From NCBI GenBank assembly GCA_043747765.1, contig JAYTOM010000003.1:1-18435 (forward strand): DNA of 18,435 bases, given 5' to 3'. The notes under the pieces are model-generated. The model was not told the DNA's origin. It saw nothing but the letters and a program-made list of their open reading frames with translations, and ran no database searches. This DNA comes from WLMZ01 sp043747765. Its GTDB lineage: Bacteria > Actinomycetota > Acidimicrobiia > Acidimicrobiales > Ilumatobacteraceae. This document shows positions 14,665 through 18,435 of this stretch, in pieces (position 1 is the stretch's first letter; the number at the start of each line of letters is the position of its first letter). Position numbers and translations under genes: made by a program.

Positions 14665-15534
14665 ATGATCGACAATGGATTAAAGGGACGCACGGTCGTG
14701 GTCGCAGGGGCCGGAGGCGGCGGTATCGGAACCGCCGTCTGCGTAGCGCTCGCCGAAGCGGGGGCTGTCGTGGCCGGCTTCGACAACGACCTCGAGAAGC
14801 TGGCGTTGAGCGAACGGGCAGTGACCGAGGTCGGTGGAACGTTCCACTCGTCCATCCTCGATCTCCGTGATGCCGACGCCGTGCATGCTGCGGTCGCATC
14901 CGCAGCACAGGAGACCGCCGATCTGTTCGGTCTCGTCGTCGTTGCCGGTGGACTGTTGCGAAAGTACTGGGCACCGCTCGTCGACACTCGTCCCGAGGAT
15001 TTCGACGAAGTCGTGCGCCTCAATCTGAACGCGGCGGTCTACGCCACGCAGGCGGTCGGCCGTCATCTGCTGGCCCGCGGCGAGCCAGGCGCGATCGTCC
15101 ACATCGAATCGATCGCCGGTCTGCAGTCGATGCCCTTCGGCGTGGCATACAGCGCCTCGAAGGCAGCGCTCACCGCTGTCACGCGCACCGCCGCACTCGA
15201 GTGGGGGCCGCGCGGGATCAGGGTCAACGCGGTAGCGGCCGGCTCGGTGCGCACACCTCGGGCATCGGTCGACGCTCCGGCCGAGGACCCGCACGGCGAC
15301 CGGATCGTGATTCCGTTGCGTCGTCGCGGTCAACCCGTCGACGTCGCCAACGCAGTCGTGTTCTTGCTCTCGGCACAGGCATCGTGGGTCACTGGTCACG
15401 TATTGTGCGTCGATGGCGGCTCGTCGGTCCTGCCCTCGTACCTCGATGAACACCTGCTGCCGGTGTTCGTCCACGACGAGGCGTTTCGGAGCAAGCTGAT
15501 CGGACCTGCTGCGAACGAGCACGGTGTTCCGTAG
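14665..15534 (+). CDS. Short-chain dehydrogenase/reductase (second of two)
   Basis: The 289-residue SDR starts at ATG 14665, four bases after the previous gene, with no clear Shine-Dalgarno, so coupling is likely. The cofactor loop is an unusual glycine run (VVVAGAGGGGIGTA at 11-24). The catalytic serine is S149 in HIESIAG and YSASK is at 162-166; RGIRVNAVAAGSVRTPR is typical of the family's cofactor and substrate region. The structural NNAG motif is replaced by VVAGGL at 92-97, which is rare. The C-terminus is complete (GHVLCVDGGSSVLPSY and a tail of about 35 residues). Its TAG stop is also part of the predicted promoter of the next gene. The substrate is unknown. Confidence 0.9.
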   Translation: MIDNGLKGRTVVVAGAGGGGIGTAVCVALAEAGAVVAGFDNDLEKLALSERAVTEVGGTFHSSILDLRDADAVHAAVASAAQETADLFGLVVVAGGLLRKYWAPLVDTRPEDFDEVVRLNLNAAVYATQAVGRHLLARGEPGAIVHIESIAGLQSMPFGVAYSASKAALTAVTRTAALEWGPRGIRVNAVAAGSVRTPRASVDAPAEDPHGDRIVIPLRRRGQPVDVANAVVFLLSAQASWVTGHVLCVDGGSSVLPSYLDEHLLPVFVHDEAFRSKLIGPAANEHGVP

Positions 15535-15537
15535 TCT
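15532..15537 (+). promoter_or_regulatory. Candidate leaderless -10 box of alpha/beta hydrolase, overlapping a stop codon
   Basis: TAGTCT begins with the TAG stop of the second SDR gene. Its last T is seven bases before the A of the hydrolase ATG at 15544, exactly the leaderless spacing. There is no ribosome site before that ATG. Confidence 0.5.
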
Positions 15538-15543
15538 GCAGTC

Positions 15544-16473
15544 ATGACGACCGCAGATCTGGGCAAGGTGTCGATCAAGTACGAGATCACCGGCGAGGGC
15601 CCGCCGCTCCTCCTGGTGATGGGGCTGAACAGCCAGCTGATCCATTGGAATCCCGATCTGGTCGCCCAGATCGCCGACCGCGGTTTCACGGTGATCACCT
15701 TCGACAATCGCGACATCGGACTGTCCGCCAAGATGACGAGTGAGCCGGCCGGTATCGGGCGCATACTCGCTTCGCTCGTGTCGCATCGGATGGCCCGCGC
15801 CGAGTATCTGATGTCGGACATGGCCGACGATGCGGCCCGTCTGCTCGATCACCTCGGCATCGACGCCGCCCACGTGGTCGGTGTGTCGATGGGCGGCATG
15901 ATCGCTCAGTCGATCGCGATCGGCCACCCCAGCAAGGTTCTGACACTCACCTCGATCATGTCGAACACCGGCGACCGCAAGCACGGCAAGCCGGCGATGA
16001 GCCTGCTGCGCAAGATGGCGCGTCTGCTCGGAGGCCAACCGAACGCCGACGGGACGATCAGCAAGAAGCTGTTGAACAACGGTGTCGAGACCACTCGGCT
16101 GATCAGCGGTCCACATTTCGACGAGGCCGAAGAGCGGGTGATGGTCCAGCGCGCGTTTGAACGAAATTTCACGCCGGCCGGCACGATGCGTCAGATGATG
16201 GCGATCTCGGCCAGCCCCGACCGGACGACGGGATTGCGCAAGGTGACCGCGCCGACGCTCGTCATCCACGGCCTGGTCGATCCGCTGGTGCAGCCCTCTG
16301 GCGGCATGGCGACGGCTCGCGCAGTACCAGGGTCGCGGCTGCTGATGTTTCCTGACATGGGACACGACCTGCCGAGGAACCGTTGGGCCGAGATCGTCGA
16401 TGCGATCGTCACGAACAGTCAGCGTGTCTTGCCGAGCCGGCTGTCTGCCACAGCATCGACCAGCTCCAACTGA
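15544..16473 (+). CDS. Alpha/beta-fold hydrolase
   Basis: The 309-residue protein has the alpha/beta hydrolase fold. The nucleophile elbow GVSMGGM places the serine at 115, the acid is probably D246 in IHGLVDPLV, and the base H274 in DMGHDLP. An oxyanion-hole region with the unusual sequence LVMGLNSQLIHW at 24-35 replaces the common HG motif, and FDNRDIGLS at 53-61 is typical of the epoxide-hydrolase or esterase-like branch. It is cytosolic with no signal peptide. It follows two SDR genes in the same direction but has its own candidate promoter. Its last 55 bases overlap the 3' end of the convergent phosphatase. The substrate is unknown. Confidence 0.92.
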   Translation: MTTADLGKVSIKYEITGEGPPLLLVMGLNSQLIHWNPDLVAQIADRGFTVITFDNRDIGLSAKMTSEPAGIGRILASLVSHRMARAEYLMSDMADDAARLLDHLGIDAAHVVGVSMGGMIAQSIAIGHPSKVLTLTSIMSNTGDRKHGKPAMSLLRKMARLLGGQPNADGTISKKLLNNGVETTRLISGPHFDEAEERVMVQRAFERNFTPAGTMRQMMAISASPDRTTGLRKVTAPTLVIHGLVDPLVQPSGGMATARAVPGSRLLMFPDMGHDLPRNRWAEIVDAIVTNSQRVLPSRLSATASTSSN

Positions 16474-16970
16474 GCCCCGACTTCCGGGCCGGCCATTGGT
16501 CGATGGGCGGCCACATGGGCCAGTGCTGCATCTCGCGACATGCCCATCGAGATCAGCAGGCACGCTGCCACCGTTCCGGACCGACCGACGCCTGCCGCAC
16601 AGTGGATGACGACACGCTGACCAACAGCCAATCGTTCGCGTAGCTGGTCGAGCAACTCGATCACGGCATCCAACTCGGGAGCATGGAGATCAGGGATCGG
16701 GAACAGAATTGCGCGTCCGTTGCGGTTCGACTCGAGCCACGCTGCATAGGCCGGATATCGATCGGCGATCTCGAATGTCTCGGTCAGGCAGAGGACGCTG
16801 CTCGATCCGCCGCGATCTCGGTCGCCCTCCGCAGTTCTGGCCAACAGAGCCTCGACGTCCGGGCCGATCGCATGCTTGCCACAGATCCAGAGCTGCCCCG
16901 GTCCCGTGGGCAACGGCACCCGGTCGAGGCCACCGTCGCGGCTGCGGCCGAGCGGCCAACTGTCCGTCAT
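16419..16970 (-). CDS. Dual-specificity-type protein phosphatase
   Basis: The 183-residue protein carries the cysteine-phosphatase signature HCAAGVGRSGT at 123-133, with nucleophile C124 and phosphate-binding R130, and a probable general acid D94 in PIPDLHAP. Such small enzymes remove phosphate from tyrosine or serine/threonine residues, or from phospholipids or RNA in some families. There is no signal peptide or membrane span. The frame is well defined from ATG 16970, though no strong Shine-Dalgarno is seen. The gene converges on the hydrolase with 55 bases of overlap and diverges from the malic enzyme with 47 bases between starts. No partner kinase is visible. Confidence 0.85.
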   Translation of the reverse strand: MTDSWPLGRSRDGGLDRVPLPTGPGQLWICGKHAIGPDVEALLARTAEGDRDRGGSSSVLCLTETFEIADRYPAYAAWLESNRNGRAILFPIPDLHAPELDAVIELLDQLRERLAVGQRVVIHCAAGVGRSGTVAACLLISMGMSRDAALAHVAAHRPMAGPEVGAQLELVDAVADSRLGKTR

Positions 16971-17004
16971 CCGCTGTCACAGACATCGCGGGAGTGCACC
17001 CCCG

Positions 17005-17010
17005 TAGATT
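17005..17010 (+). promoter_or_regulatory. Candidate leaderless -10 box of malic enzyme
   Basis: TAGATT is followed by seven bases and then ATG 17018. The arrangement is the same as before the first SDR gene, the hydrolase and iclR. No ribosome site is present. Confidence 0.5.
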
Positions 17011-17017
17011 GACATCG

Positions 17018-18435
17018 ATGCAACGACGCGGTCGAGATCTGCTGTCCAACCGGTTTCTGAACAAGGGCACGGCGTTCTCGTTGGACGAGCGCGACCGGTT
17101 CGGTCTGCACGGTCTCCTTCCGTCGGTGGTCGAGGACATCGAGACGCAGCTGATCAGGGTCCGCGTCGAGTACGACGCCAAGTCCACCGACATCGAGCGG
17201 CACATCTTCCTGCGCCTGCTCCAGCAACGCAGCACGGTGCTGTTCTACCGCTTGATCGCCGATCATCTCTCCGAACTGTTGCCCATCATCTACACGCCGA
17301 CGGTCGGTCTCGCCTGCCAGGAATGGTCACGGATCTACCGACGCGAGCACGGCGTGTACGTGTCGCTCGGTGATGTCGGCAGGGTGGACACACTGATCGA
17401 CAACGCGATGCAGTCCACCGGCGACATCAAGGTGGTGGTCGTCACCGACGGCGAGAGGGTTCTCGGCCTCGGCGACCTGGGCGTCGGCGGGATGGGCATC
17501 TCGATCGGCAAGCTCGCCTTGTATTCAGCGGTCGGCGGCGTTGACCCGGCGACGACCCTGCCGATCGTGCTGGACGTGGGGACCGACAACGAAAGCTTGC
17601 TGTCCGATCCCCTCTATCTCGGCCGGCGCCATCGCCGAGTCGATGATCGGGAGTACGACGAACTCGTCGACGAACTGGTGCAGGTGTTGGCCACCCGATG
17701 TCCGGGCGTCCTGCTGCAATGGGAGGACTTCGCCCAACGCAACGCCGGACGACTCCTCGGACGCCATCGCCACCGCATCTGCTCGTTCAACGACGACATC
17801 CAGGGAACCGCCGCCGTCACTGCAGCAGCCGTGATCGCCGGCATGCAGATCGGCGACACACCGATCGAATCGCTGCGCACGGTGATCGTCGGGGCAGGGT
17901 CAGCCGGCGTCGGAATCGCCGACCAACTGGTGGCGACGATGGTGATGAAGGGCGTCGATCCGTTGACGGCTCGACGCCAGATCTGGTTGGTCGACCGTCA
18001 GGGCTTGCTGATCGCCGACCAGGTCGAGGTACTGAAGTTCCAACTGCCGTACGCACGTCCAACCGCTGAGGTAGAGGATTGGGAATCGGACGACGAGGGT
18101 CACATCGATCTGGCCGAGGTCGTCGGTCGCGCTACGCCGCATGCGCTGATCGGCGTCACGGGACAACCGGGCCTGTTCACCGAAGAGGTCGTGAGGACAA
18201 TGGCCGACACGACATTGCGGCCGATCATCATGCCGCTATCGAATCCGACGATCCGCGCCGAGGCGCTGCCATCGGATCTGATCGAGTGGACCGGCGGTCG
18301 GGCATTGATCGGCACCGGCAGTCCCTTCGATCCCGTCGAATACGCAGGCGTGCGCCACCACATCGCGCAGGTCAACAACGTGTACGTCTTTCCTGGTCTC
18401 GGCTTAGGTGTCATCGCGTCGGGCGCGACGCGGGT
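17018..18435 (+). CDS. maeA: NAD-type malic enzyme, C-terminus cut by window edge
   Basis: About 472 residues are present of a protein that is usually near 540-570. Malic enzyme decarboxylates L-malate to pyruvate and CO2 with reduction of NAD(P). The N-terminal domain has LPIIYTPTVGLACQEWS with the catalytic-type tyrosine at about 92, and VTDGERVLGLGDLGVGGMGI near 148. The metal-site motif FNDDIQGTAAVT begins at about 257, the Rossmann fingerprint VIVGAGSAGVG at about 288, and MPLSNPT and INNVYVFPG-like text (QVNNVYVFPGLGLG) complete the family pattern. The large SfcA/MaeA type is indicated rather than the short bacterial type. It has no visible operon partner on this side. The cofactor preference is not certain. 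Confidence 0.94.
   Translation, partial: MQRRGRDLLSNRFLNKGTAFSLDERDRFGLHGLLPSVVEDIETQLIRVRVEYDAKSTDIERHIFLRLLQQRSTVLFYRLIADHLSELLPIIYTPTVGLACQEWSRIYRREHGVYVSLGDVGRVDTLIDNAMQSTGDIKVVVVTDGERVLGLGDLGVGGMGISIGKLALYSAVGGVDPATTLPIVLDVGTDNESLLSDPLYLGRRHRRVDDREYDELVDELVQVLATRCPGVLLQWEDFAQRNAGRLLGRHRHRICSFNDDIQGTAAVTAAAVIAGMQIGDTPIESLRTVIVGAGSAGVGIADQLVATMVMKGVDPLTARRQIWLVDRQGLLIADQVEVLKFQLPYARPTAEVEDWESDDEGHIDLAEVVGRATPHALIGVTGQPGLFTEEVVRTMADTTLRPIIMPLSNPTIRAEALPSDLIEWTGGRALIGTGSPFDPVEYAGVRHHIAQVNNVYVFPGLGLGVIASGATR

Noticed and set aside
14680..16563. A 627-codon minus-strand open frame
   Set aside because: It is antisense to the second SDR and the hydrolase, whose motifs are unambiguous. Its translation is rich in Arg, His and Asp with no recognisable domain, as expected from an antisense frame in high-GC DNA.
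1..18435. CRISPR arrays, tRNA or rRNA genes, insertion sequences
   Set aside because: No regularly spaced repeats, no tRNA-like cloverleaf, and no transposase motif or terminal repeats were seen, even in the damaged region.

Overview
The window is high-GC DNA read as an actinobacterium, most likely a non-Streptomyces lineage such as Acidimicrobiia; this is inferred from gene content and promoter style, not from a marker gene. The evidence is: many genes with a TAnnnT -10 box 6-7 bases before the start codon (leaderless transcription), frequent GTG starts, a remnant of an F420 (deazaflavin)-dependent nitroreductase, a WHG-type TetR regulator, and an LPxTG-like sorting signal.

Region 1 (1-6034) is a histidine-utilisation operon on the minus strand. 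In order of transcription it is hutH, hutU, a peptide-deformylase-family gene, hutF and the first codons of hutI. Together these take histidine through urocanate, imidazolone propionate and formimidoylglutamate to N-formylglutamate. The deformylase-like gene sits where a formylglutamate-cleaving enzyme would be useful, and this is the best candidate for new biology in the window. A divergent IclR-family regulator starts at the same CATG as hutH, so each promoter lies inside the other gene. A candidate operator palindrome lies between the -35 and -10 boxes of hutH.

Region 2 (about 6035-12149) is a corridor of decaying genes. It holds a Tat-exported polysaccharide deacetylase with a frameshift and a missing core, an intact small membrane protein, and an ECF sigma factor fused to a zinc-binding anti-sigma domain and a membrane span. 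The extracellular tail of the sigma protein continues past an in-frame TAG. Also present are an LPxTG-like surface-protein remnant without its N-terminus, a Mug-type DNA glycosylase, a TetR regulator with two single-base insertions, an F420-type nitroreductase with a frameshift and a missing middle, and two back-to-back gene fragments (one a WYL-domain regulator) that have both lost their 5' ends. The genes on both sides are intact, so the damage looks local.

Region 3 (12152-18435) is intact metabolic sequence: glucose-6-phosphate dehydrogenase (zwf, minus), two tandem short-chain dehydrogenases and an alpha/beta hydrolase (plus), a dual-specificity-type phosphatase (minus), and an NAD-type malic enzyme cut by the right edge. 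Zwf and malic enzyme both supply reducing power. The substrates of the two SDRs and the hydrolase cannot be read from sequence.
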